Origin: Lentzea atacamensis
GTDB taxonomy: Bacteria; Actinomycetota; Actinomycetes; Mycobacteriales; Pseudonocardiaceae
Reading direction: 5' to 3'
NCBI RefSeq assembly: GCF_003269295.1
Contig: NZ_QLTT01000003.1
Span: 496,001 to 560,000, forward strand
DNA length: 64,000 nucleotides
A program made the translations under genes and the position numbers. The stretch's first letter is position 1, and each line of letters opens with the position of its first letter. Below the pieces are notes generated by a model, which made no database searches, was not told the origin of the DNA, and saw nothing but the letters and a program-made list of their open reading frames with translations. Of the stretch, positions 9,283-19,680 are shown piece after piece.

Positions 9283-10275
9283 CGTCGGCAGCAGGATCGA
9301 CAACGGCAGCTTCTCCTCGCCGGCGAGCTCGGCGAGCAGGCGCCACGTCATGGTGCGGCCGAACTGTTCCACGTCCTGGCGCACGGTGGTGAGCGGCGGC
9401 ACCGCCGTCGCCGCCACGACCGAGTCGTCGAACCCGACCACCGCCACGTCGTCGGGGATCTGGTAGCCGCGCGCCTGCAGCACCATCATCGCCCCCAGCG
9501 CCATGATGTCCGCCGCCACGAAGACCGCGTCGAGGTCGGGCGCAATGTGCAGCAGTCGTTCCATGGCGAGAGCGCCGGCCTCCGGCGTGAAGTCGCTGTG
9601 CACCACGAGTTTCACGGCCAGGCCGTGTTCCGCGAGGCCGCACCGCCACCCGCTCAGCCGGTCCATGCCCACCGCCATGTCGGCGGGACCGGCGATCGTT
9701 GCGATCTTCTCGCGGCCCAGTGAGATCAGGTGGCGCACCGCTTCCAGCGCGCCGTTGAAGTTGTCCGAGTCGACGAACGGGAAGGAGCCGCCGGCGAGCG
9801 GACGGCCGCCCACCACGATGGGCAGACCCGTCTCGTGCAACGTCCTGGGCAGCGGGTCCTCGCCGTGCAGGCTCACCACGAGCGCGCCGTCGACGTGGCC
9901 GCCGGTGAGGTAGGCGACCTGGCCCGCGCCGTCGGACGGCTGGTTCATCATCAGCAGGAGCTGGACGTGCCGCCCGGCCAGTTCGGCGTGCACCCCGCGC
10001 AGCACACCGGCGAAGAACGGGTCGGTGAGCACCCTGCTGCCCTGCTCGGAGACCACGAGGGCGATCGCGTTCGCCTTGCTGCCCGCCAGTGTCCGCGCAG
10101 CGTGGTTGGGGCTGTACCCGAGCAGCGCGATCGCGCGGTGCACCGCCTGCCGGGACCGCTCGCTCACGTACTTCTCCCCGTTGATCACGCGGGAGACGGT
10201 GGACTTCGACACCCCGGCCACACGCGCGACCTCTTCGATGCGCGGACCGGGGCGCCGACTCCTTCCTTCTGTCAT
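9256..10275 (-). CDS. cebR: LacI-family repressor, CebR-like (distal gene of transporter operon)
   Basis: The protein has 339 residues: a LacI helix-turn-helix (IEEVARVAGVSKSTVSRVIN, about 14-33), the hinge helix (SPNHAARTLAGSKANAIAL) and a periplasmic-binding-protein-like effector domain. Its ATG overlaps the stop of the GH1 gene (ATGA), so translation is coupled. CebR repressors of streptomycetes bind TGGGAGCGCTCCCA and release it with cellobiose. Such boxes lie upstream of this operon and of the GH9 and GH5 genes, so a CebR role is likely. A close paralogue lies at 15082-16104, so which of the two is the functional CebR cannot be decided here. Confidence 0.82.
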   Translation of the reverse strand: MTEGRSRRPGPRIEEVARVAGVSKSTVSRVINGEKYVSERSRQAVHRAIALLGYSPNHAARTLAGSKANAIALVVSEQGSRVLTDPFFAGVLRGVHAELAGRHVQLLLMMNQPSDGAGQVAYLTGGHVDGALVVSLHGEDPLPRTLHETGLPIVVGGRPLAGGSFPFVDSDNFNGALEAVRHLISLGREKIATIAGPADMAVGMDRLSGWRCGLAEHGLAVKLVVHSDFTPEAGALAMERLLHIAPDLDAVFVAADIMALGAMMVLQARGYQIPDDVAVVGFDDSVVAATAVPPLTTVRQDVEQFGRTMTWRLLAELAGEEKLPLSILLPTSLVRRASA

Positions 10276-11651
10276 GACACCGCGACCAACGCGTTGTCGC
10301 GGGCCACCCTGGCGAACCACCTCGCACTCATCTTCGGCGTCCGCACCTGCGTGTCGTAGTCGACGTGGACGATGCCGAACCGCTTCGCGTACCCCTCGGC
10401 CCACTCGAAGTTGTCCAGCAGCGACCAGCAGAAGTACCCGCGCAGGTCCACCCCGGCCCTGATCGCGGTGTGTGCGGCCCGCAGGTGCGAGGCCAGGTAG
10501 CCCGTCCGGTCGACGTCGTCGATCGCGCCGTTGCCGGAGAAGTCGTCGCGGAACGCCGCGCCGTTCTCGGTGATGTAGAGCGGGAGCCGCGGGTAGTCGT
10601 GGTGCAGCCGCAACAACACCGCGGTCAGTCCGTCCGGCCTGACCTCCCAGTCCATGTCCGTCCGGGGAGCGTCACGGCGTGGGAACGACGCGCTTTCGAC
10701 GCCCACCCACGGCGAAGCCGCGTCCGCACTGCCGTTGGGGGAGGAGCTGACGTAGTGCTCGGTGTAGTAGTTCACGCCGAGCATGTCCATCGGTGCCGAG
10801 ATCACGCCGAGGTCGCCGTCGCGGATGTGTTCGCTGAACCCGAACGGCTCCAGGTCCGCCAGCACGTCCTCGGGGTACTCGCCGCGCAGCAACGGGTCGA
10901 GGAAGATCCGCTGCTGCAGGCCGTCGAGCCTGCGCGCGACGTCCAGGTCCGCCGTGCTGCGGGGGTCGACCGGGATGATCGGGTACATGTTGAGCGTGAT
11001 GCCGACCTTCGCATCCGGCGAGGCCGCGCGGATGGTGTCGGCGGCGAGCCCGTGCCCGAGCAGCAGGTGGTGCACGGCGGCCACTGCGGCGCGTGGATCC
11101 GTGCGGCCGGGGGCGTGAACTCCTGAGGCGTAACCGAGAAAAGCCGAGCACCACGGCTCGTTCAACGTCGTCCAGGTGCCGATCCGGTCACCGAGCGCCT
11201 CGACGGTGGACGCCGCGTAGTCGGCGAACCGGAACGCGGTGTCGCGGGCCGTCCAGCCACCGGTGTCCTCCAGCTTCTGCGGCAGGTCCCAGTGGTAGAG
11301 CGTCGGCCACGGCACGATGTCGTGCGCCAGCAACGTGTCCGCGAGCCGCTTGTAGAAGTCGAGTCCTGCCTGGTTGACCGCCCCGCCGTCCGGCCGCACC
11401 CGCGGCCAGGCGATGGAGAACCGGTACGCCTTCAGCCCGAGCTCGGCCATCAGCGCCACGTCCTGCTCGAACCGCCGGTAGTGGTCCGCGGCCGGTTCCC
11501 CGCAGTCGCCGCCGACGACCTTGCCGGGCTGCCGGCAGAAGACGTCCCAGATGGAGTCCGTGCGACCGTCGACCGCGGTCGCGCCCTCCACCTGGAACGC
11601 CGCGGTCGCGGCGCCCCACAAGAATCCCTGCGGGAAAACAATGTTCTCCAT
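10272..11651 (-). CDS. bglC: GH1 beta-glucosidase, intracellular
   Basis: The protein has 459 residues and covers a full-length GH1 TIM barrel (FPQGFLWGAATAAFQVEG at the start). The acid/base is E165 (TLNEPW) and the nucleophile E362 (YITENGAAF); the family end motif SLLDNFEWAEGY is present. There is no signal peptide. It would hydrolyse imported cellobiose and cello-oligosaccharides to glucose, which also removes the inducer of a CebR repressor. The ATG begins 2 nt after the stop of the upstream permease, and AAGGGG lies within that permease's last codons. It matches bglC of the cebEFG-bglC locus in function and context. Confidence 0.9.
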   Translation of the reverse strand: MENIVFPQGFLWGAATAAFQVEGATAVDGRTDSIWDVFCRQPGKVVGGDCGEPAADHYRRFEQDVALMAELGLKAYRFSIAWPRVRPDGGAVNQAGLDFYKRLADTLLAHDIVPWPTLYHWDLPQKLEDTGGWTARDTAFRFADYAASTVEALGDRIGTWTTLNEPWCSAFLGYASGVHAPGRTDPRAAVAAVHHLLLGHGLAADTIRAASPDAKVGITLNMYPIIPVDPRSTADLDVARRLDGLQQRIFLDPLLRGEYPEDVLADLEPFGFSEHIRDGDLGVISAPMDMLGVNYYTEHYVSSSPNGSADAASPWVGVESASFPRRDAPRTDMDWEVRPDGLTAVLLRLHHDYPRLPLYITENGAAFRDDFSGNGAIDDVDRTGYLASHLRAAHTAIRAGVDLRGYFCWSLLDNFEWAEGYAKRFGIVHVDYDTQVRTPKMSARWFARVARDNALVAVS

Positions 11652-11653
11652 TT

Positions 11654-12472
11654 TCACCCCTTGACGGCGCCCTGCATCACCCCGGCGACGATCTGCCGCC
11701 CGAGCACTAGGAAGATGATCAGCACCGGAACCGTGGCGAGCGTGGTTCCGGCGAGTACGAGCGAGTAGTCGACGTAGTAGCCGCTCTGCAGCTTCTCCAG
11801 TGCGACCTGGATGGTCGGGTTGTCGGCGTTGAGCACGACGAGCGGCCACAGGAAGTCGTTCCAGGACTGCATGAACGTGAACACGCCGAGCATCGCGGCG
11901 GCGGGGCGGGCGGCGGGCAGTGCGACGTGCCAGAACGTCCGCCAGAGGCTGCAGCCGTCCATCCTGGCGGCCTCGACGAGCTCGTCCGGCACGGCGTCGA
12001 CGAGGTACTGGCGCATCCAGAACACGCCGAACGCGGTGACGAGGTTCGGCACGATCACGGCTTCGAGCTCACCGGCCCAGCCGAACTCGGCCATCGCCAT
12101 GTACAGCGGGATGATCCCGAGCTGGGTGGGCACCGCGAGGGTCACGACGACGAAGAGGAACAGCACGCCGCGGCCGCGGAACCGGAGCTTGGCGAACGCG
12201 AAACCGGCCAGCGCCGACAGCAGCACCACCGACAGCGTCACCGTGCCGGACACGATGAAGCTGTTGCCCAGGGCCTTCCAGAACGGGATCGTGTCGAACA
12301 CGCGCGTGGCGTTCGTCCAGAAGTTCCCGCCGGGGATCAGGGTGAAGTCGCCGGTGAGCACCGAGTTGTCGCGGCTCGCGACGAGGTACGACCAGTAGAA
12401 CGGGAAAGCCGAGCCCAGCACGAACGCGCCGAGCAGCCCGTACACCAGGAACGAGGGCCTGCGGTTGATCAT
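11654..12472 (-). CDS. cebG: Sugar ABC transporter permease (MalG type)
   Basis: This 272-residue membrane protein has six hydrophobic segments and the EAA loop (EAARMDGCSLWRTFWHVALP) that contacts the ATPase. The start ATG at 12472 overlaps the stop of the preceding permease (ATGA), with GGAGG upstream. It forms the transmembrane pore with the MalF-type permease for cello-oligosaccharides delivered by the lipoprotein. No ATPase gene is present in the operon, as in actinomycetes where a shared MsiK ATPase serves several importers. It resembles CebG by context. Confidence 0.9.
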   Translation of the reverse strand: MINRRPSFLVYGLLGAFVLGSAFPFYWSYLVASRDNSVLTGDFTLIPGGNFWTNATRVFDTIPFWKALGNSFIVSGTVTLSVVLLSALAGFAFAKLRFRGRGVLFLFVVVTLAVPTQLGIIPLYMAMAEFGWAGELEAVIVPNLVTAFGVFWMRQYLVDAVPDELVEAARMDGCSLWRTFWHVALPAARPAAAMLGVFTFMQSWNDFLWPLVVLNADNPTIQVALEKLQSGYYVDYSLVLAGTTLATVPVLIIFLVLGRQIVAGVMQGAVKG

Positions 12473-13428
12473 TTCACCGCCCTCCTCGTGATCCAGAAGT
12501 TCAGTCCGGCCACGGCGATGACGATCAGGAACAGCACCCACGCGATCGAGGAGGCGTAGCCGAGGTCCAGGCCCTGGAACGCCGACTGGTAGAGGTAGAG
12601 CACGACGGTCTGGTACTGGTGCTCCGCGCCGCCGCCGCTGCCGCCCGACGGCTCGAACAGCTTGGGCTCGGTGAAGATCTGCAGACCGCCGATGGTCGAC
12701 GTGACGATGACGAAGATCAGCGTCGGCTTGAGCATCGGCAGCGTGATGCTGAAGAACCGGCGCAGCGGCCCCGCGCCGTCGACGAGTGCGGCCTCGTGCA
12801 CCTCGCGGGGGATGGCCTGCATGGCGGCCAGGACGATGAGCGCGTTGTAGCCGGTCCAGCGCCAGTTGACCATCGACGCGATGGCGACGTGGCTGCCGAA
12901 GGTGCTGGCCTGCCAGTCGACCGGGCCGAAGCCCAGCGCGGTCAGGACATCGTTGACGAGACCGTACTGCGGGCCGAACAGGTTGCCGAAGATGATCGTC
13001 AAGGCGACGAGCGAAGCGACGTAGGGGAGCAGGACACCCATCCGCCAGCCGGTGCGAGCGCGCAGGTTCTCGTTGAGCAGCGCCGCGATCAGCACCGCGA
13101 CGACGATCTGCGGCGCGCTGGAGAGCAGGAAGATGCTGAAGGTGTTGAACAGCGCGTTCCAGAACTGGTCGTCCTCGAACAGCGTCCGGTAGTTGTCGAG
13201 TCCGATGAACGCCGGATCGTCGGCGCCCACCTCCCAGTCGAAGAGCGAGACGTAAGCCGTGTACAGCAACGGAAAAAGTCCGATCGCGCCGAACAACACG
13301 AAGAACGGCGCGACGAACAGGTACGGCGATACCTTGGTGTCCAATCGGGTCCACCGGTACCGCCGCGGCGGCCGCGGGCGGGGCTCCTGCTCCCGCCCGC
13401 GGTCGACCTTGGGGAGAACGGCGGTCAC
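12469..13428 (-). CDS. cebF: Sugar ABC transporter permease (MalF type)
   Basis: The protein has 319 residues with a proline- and arginine-rich cytoplasmic N-terminus and then six membrane segments. The EAA loop reads EAALVDGAG...ITLP. The GTG start overlaps the stop of the solute-binding protein gene (GTGA), indicating coupled translation. An extracytoplasmic loop near residues 245-265 is rich in glycine and serine. It partners the next permease as the channel of a cellobiose/cello-oligosaccharide importer. Confidence 0.9.
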   Translation of the reverse strand: MTAVLPKVDRGREQEPRPRPPRRYRWTRLDTKVSPYLFVAPFFVLFGAIGLFPLLYTAYVSLFDWEVGADDPAFIGLDNYRTLFEDDQFWNALFNTFSIFLLSSAPQIVVAVLIAALLNENLRARTGWRMGVLLPYVASLVALTIIFGNLFGPQYGLVNDVLTALGFGPVDWQASTFGSHVAIASMVNWRWTGYNALIVLAAMQAIPREVHEAALVDGAGPLRRFFSITLPMLKPTLIFVIVTSTIGGLQIFTEPKLFEPSGGSGGGAEHQYQTVVLYLYQSAFQGLDLGYASSIAWVLFLIVIAVAGLNFWITRRAVK

Positions 13429-14705
13429 TTGGCCGCCTTCTGGGCGCCTTCAACGGCGGTCTTCCAGGCTTCGTCGGCGTTCTTGCCCTGCTCGACCGAC
13501 TGCAGCGCCGGGCTGAACACCGTCTCCTGGATCTGGCCGTCGGCAGGGCCCTTGTACTGCGCGGCCTTGACCTTCTTGGCCTGCGTGGCGAACAGCGCGC
13601 CGGCCTTGACGTCACCGAAGTAGGCGTTGGTCTGCTCCAGCAGCTCGGGCGCGTCGAGAGCCTTGACCTGGCTGGGGAAGGTGCCCTTCGCCTTGAACGC
13701 CTTGATCTGCTGCTCCGGCGCCGTCAGCCAGGCAGCGAGCTCGGCGGCCTTCTTGGCGTTCTTGCTCTGCTTCGGCACGGTCAGGTACGAACCGCCCCAG
13801 TTGCCGCCACCGTTCGGGAACGCGTCGGTGACCGCCCACTTGCCCTTGTTCTCCGGCCCGGCCTGGGTCTCGACCACGCCGAGCATCCACGACGGGCACG
13901 TCTTGGTGGCGAACTTGCCGAGCTTGAAGCCGGTGTTCCACTCGTTGCTGAACGCCGCGAGCCGCGCCGACTGTCCCTTCGCGACAGCTGCGGTCACCGC
14001 GGTCCAGTCGGCCTTGATCGCCGGGTTGGTGTCCACGACCAGCTTGTCGGACTTGTCGTAGTAGCCGACCTCGTGCTGGTTGTGCATGGCGTTGAAGACC
14101 TGCGCGGCGCTGTCGAACCAGGCGACGCCCGGCACCTTGGCGATGAACTGGTCACCGGCGGCGAAGTAGCTGTCCCACGTGGCGAACAGCGCCTTCACGC
14201 CCTCCGGGTCGGACGGCAGCCCGGCCTGCTGGAACAGGTCCTTGCGGTAGCACATGGCGAGCGGGCCGATGTCCGTGCCGTAGCCGATCAGCTTGCCGTC
14301 CTTGGTGGTGATCGCCTCGGTCTTCCACTTCAGCCAGCGGTCGCCCTCGATCTGCGGGCCGATCTCCTTGAGATCGTTGAACTGCCCGGACTTCGACATG
14401 ACCTGGCTGAGGTAACCCTCTTCCACGCCCTCGATGTCGGCGAGACCGGACCCCGCGCCCAGCTTGGTGAACAGGTTCTGGTGGTGCGGCTGGCCCTGTC
14501 CTGTCTTGCGTTGTGTGATCTTGATGTCCGGGTGCGCTGCCTCGTACTCCTTGAACAGCTCCTCGTACCCGAACTCGTTGAACGTCGCGATCGTCAGTTC
14601 GGTCTTGCCATCTTGCGTCTGACTGGCCCCGCCCGAGCCACATGCGGTGGTGGCGGCGGCGGACACGGCGGCACAGATCAGCACGCTGACCCAACGCTGT
14701 CGCAC
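13425..14705 (-). CDS. cebE: Sugar ABC transporter solute-binding lipoprotein
   Basis: The protein has 426 residues. The GTG at 14705 is preferred because GAGGAG lies 7 nt upstream. A lipoprotein signal peptide (residues 1-22) ends in the lipobox TTAC, so Cys is the lipid anchor. The remainder is a family 1 extracellular sugar-binding fold (ELTIATFNEFGYEELFKEYE at the mature start). It is first gene of the coupled transporter-GH1-lacI operon, with a perfect CebR-type box 33-48 bp upstream. That supports cellobiose/cello-oligosaccharide capture; the ligand is inferred from operator and neighbours, not from binding residues. Confidence 0.88.
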   Translation of the reverse strand: MRQRWVSVLICAAVSAAATTACGSGGASQTQDGKTELTIATFNEFGYEELFKEYEAAHPDIKITQRKTGQGQPHHQNLFTKLGAGSGLADIEGVEEGYLSQVMSKSGQFNDLKEIGPQIEGDRWLKWKTEAITTKDGKLIGYGTDIGPLAMCYRKDLFQQAGLPSDPEGVKALFATWDSYFAAGDQFIAKVPGVAWFDSAAQVFNAMHNQHEVGYYDKSDKLVVDTNPAIKADWTAVTAAVAKGQSARLAAFSNEWNTGFKLGKFATKTCPSWMLGVVETQAGPENKGKWAVTDAFPNGGGNWGGSYLTVPKQSKNAKKAAELAAWLTAPEQQIKAFKAKGTFPSQVKALDAPELLEQTNAYFGDVKAGALFATQAKKVKAAQYKGPADGQIQETVFSPALQSVEQGKNADEAWKTAVEGAQKAAK

Positions 14706-14737
14706 GGGAGAACTCCTCTGGTCTCGGCGGGCGGTCT

Positions 14738-14753
14738 CTGGGAGCGCTCCCAG
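14738..14753. promoter_or_regulatory. CebR-type operator (perfect), transporter operon
   Basis: The 16-bp perfect palindrome CTGGGAGCGCTCCCAG contains the CebR consensus TGGGAGCGCTCCCA. It lies 33 bp upstream of the solute-binding protein GTG, where a repressor would block initiation or elongation. Confidence 0.88.
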
Positions 14754-14878
14754 ATGCGGTGGAGTTTCACCCGGTCGTGAAGGTGTGTCAAGGCTCACTC
14801 CCGGGTAACCGGAGGAGGTTCGGGGCCTGGCGCACCGGATGACCTCGCCGTTTGTCGTGCGGGTCACGGTTTAGTCAC

Positions 14879-14894
14879 CTGGGAGCGCTCCCGG
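14879..14894. promoter_or_regulatory. Second CebR-type operator, transporter operon
   Basis: CTGGGAGCGCTCCCGG matches the CebR consensus except for the last A. It lies about 140 bp upstream of the first box, so a tetrameric or paired repressor could loop the DNA. Confidence 0.75.
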
Positions 14895-14940
14895 TGTGCT
14901 GAGCGGCGTTGCTACCAGCGGGAACCTGCCAAACGGACTA

Positions 14941-15044
14941 GTGGCGTGACCCGGAACGTCGGCTGGGTGATTCACGCTCAGCAGGGCACCACGATGCACC
15001 CGTCTGACCGCGAATTCCCCCGGCAACGTTCCGGGCCACGCCAC
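14941..15044. mobile_element. MITE-like element with 19-bp terminal inverted repeats, TA-flanked
   Basis: The ends GTGGCGTGACCCGGAACGT (14941-14959) and ACGTTCCGGGCCACGCCAC (15026-15044) are inverted repeats with one mismatch. Both are flanked outside by TA (14939-14940 and 15045-15046). A 66-bp centre encodes nothing. This is the structure of a non-autonomous IS630/Tc1-type miniature element with a TA target duplication. No transposase or second copy is in the window, so a simple long-range hairpin remains possible. Confidence 0.5.
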
Positions 15045-15081
15045 TAAGTGTGTTGACCCGCGTCAGCGGCCCCTGCGAGTG

Positions 15082-16104
15082 CTAGGCGCTGGCGCGCCGC
15101 ACCAGCGTGGTGGGCAGCAGCACGGACGGTGGCAGGCCTTCCTCGCCGGCGAGCTCTCCCATCAGACGCCAGGTCATCGTGCGGCCGAGCTGCTCGACGT
15201 CCTGCCGGACCGTGGTGAGCGGTGGGGTGGCGGTGGCCGCCAGCAGCGAGTCGTCGAACCCGACGACCGCGACGTCCTGCGGGATGCGCCTGCCGCGCGC
15301 GTGCAGCACCTGCAGCGCGCCCACGGCGATGATGTCGGCCGCGACGAACACGGCGTCGAGATCCGGCGCCCGGTCGAGGAGCTCGGTCATCGCGCGGGCA
15401 CCGCTCTCCGGCGTGAAGTCGGCTTCCGCCACGAGATCGGCGGGCAGTCCCGCCTCGCCGAGACCCCGGCGCCACCCGCTGAGCCGGTCCAGGCCGGCGG
15501 CCATGTCGCGCGGCCCGGTCACCGTCGCGATCCGCTCGCGGCCGAGCGACACCAGGTGCCGCACCGCGTCGAGACCACCGGTGAAGTTGTCCGAGTCGAC
15601 GAACGGGACGGAGACGGAGCCGAGCGGACGGCCACCGGAGACGACCGGGAGACCGATCTCGCGCAGCCGGCCTGGGAGCGGGTCGTCGCCGTGCAGGCTC
15701 ACCAGCAGCGCGCCGTCGACGTGCCCGCCGGACAGGTACGCGACCAGGTCGTCGTGCCCCTCCGGCTGGCTCATCATCAGCAGCAGCTGCACGTGCCGGC
15801 CCGCGAGCTCGGAGTGCACCCCGCGCAGCACCCCGGCGAAGAACGGGTCGCCGAGCACGCGGCTGCCCTGTTCGGAGACGATCAGCGCGATGGCGCTCGC
15901 CTTGCTGCCCGCGAGCGTCCTGGCCGCCTGGTTCGGGCTGTACCTGAGCTGACTGATCGCCTCGTGCACCGCCTCGCGGGCCTTGGCGCTCACGTACTGC
16001 TCGTCGTTGATCACACGGGAGACCGTCGACTTGGACACCCCGGCCAGTCGCGCCACCTCCTCGATGCGCGGGCCGGGCCGTCGTTGCCGGTCGATCTCCG
16101 TCAT
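15082..16104 (-). CDS. LacI-family repressor, CebR-like paralogue
   Basis: The protein has 340 residues with the LacI helix-turn-helix (IEEVARLAGVSKSTVSRVIN) and effector domain. It is visibly similar to the repressor at 9256-10275 along its whole length: the same recognition helix, SPNQAARTLAGSKASAIAL, and a VRRASA C-terminus. It is monocistronic between the transporter operon and the GH9 gene. No CebR box is seen in its own 180-bp upstream region. The identical recognition helix predicts the same or a very similar operator, so it may share or compete for CebR boxes, perhaps with a different inducer. Confidence 0.85.
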   Translation of the reverse strand: MTEIDRQRRPGPRIEEVARLAGVSKSTVSRVINDEQYVSAKAREAVHEAISQLRYSPNQAARTLAGSKASAIALIVSEQGSRVLGDPFFAGVLRGVHSELAGRHVQLLLMMSQPEGHDDLVAYLSGGHVDGALLVSLHGDDPLPGRLREIGLPVVSGGRPLGSVSVPFVDSDNFTGGLDAVRHLVSLGRERIATVTGPRDMAAGLDRLSGWRRGLGEAGLPADLVAEADFTPESGARAMTELLDRAPDLDAVFVAADIIAVGALQVLHARGRRIPQDVAVVGFDDSLLAATATPPLTTVRQDVEQLGRTMTWRLMGELAGEEGLPPSVLLPTTLVRRASA

Positions 16105-16177
16105 GCGCTCATCGTAGGAGTCGGCAGCCGCCAGTTCGAACGTGGGCGAATCTGCCGCGTGTCGACGGAAGGGAGCA

Positions 16178-16203
16178 TCCCCGGCACAACGCTGTGCCGG
16201 GGA
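16178..16203. terminator. Hairpin terminator between lacI paralogue and GH9
   Basis: Perfect 11-bp arms TCCCCGGCACA and TGTGCCGGGGA enclose the loop ACGC. It lies 84 bp beyond the GH9 stop in the direction of its transcription. A second, shorter inverted repeat (TCCGGTC-GCC-GACCGGA, 16214-16230) lies between it and the gene. There is no T-run, which is normal for actinomycete terminators. Confidence 0.6.
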
Positions 16204-16286
16204 CGCGGCAGGGTCCGGTCGCCGACCGGAAACTGGGATCGGCGCGGGACGCCTGCGCGTGCAGAACGTTCCGCGCCGAGGCTTTG

Positions 16287-19439
<3,153 letters not shown>

Positions 19440-19440
<1 letters not shown>

Positions 19441-19455
19441 TGGGAGCGCTCCCAG
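19440..19455. promoter_or_regulatory. CebR-type operator upstream of GH5
   Basis: A perfect palindrome CTGGGAGCGCTCCCAG lies about 226 bp before the GH5 ATG. This distance implies a transcript with a long leader, or a more distal promoter than for GH9. Confidence 0.85.
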
Positions 19456-19605
19456 GTCCTGGATTCGGGGCTGGTAGGGACGCCGACCGACACGGTGCGG
19501 CGTCGTGAAGGTCAACGCGTCCCGCGACGGCAGCTCGGCAGCGTCTCACTGTTCTGTTCCCCGGCGTCGAACGGTGCCCCTGCTGCTCGCCGTCCCGGTC
19601 CCGCC

Positions 19606-19645
19606 GAGCGCTCCCTCCGGACGTGAGTGTCCGGAGGGAGCGCTC
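19606..19645. promoter_or_regulatory. 17-bp perfect hairpin in GH5 leader with CebR cores in both arms
   Basis: The arms GAGCGCTCCCTCCGGAC (19606-19622) and GTCCGGAGGGAGCGCTC (19629-19645) are exact reverse complements around the 6-nt loop GTGAGT. Each arm holds GAGCGCTC, the centre of the CebR box. The second arm extends to AGGGAGCGCTCCT, an imperfect operator. It ends 35 bp before the ATG, so it could act as twin operator in DNA or as a very stable hairpin in the mRNA leader. Confidence 0.7.
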
Positions 19646-19680
19646 CTGGAAACCCCTGCCCTGCCAGGAAAGGTGCCTTG

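Noticed and set aside
7305-9392. Long Arg/Gly-rich plus-strand frame over the GH42 gene
   Set aside because: It is a frame-shifted reading of GH42 with no motifs; the GH42 frame has catalytic residues and a ribosome site.
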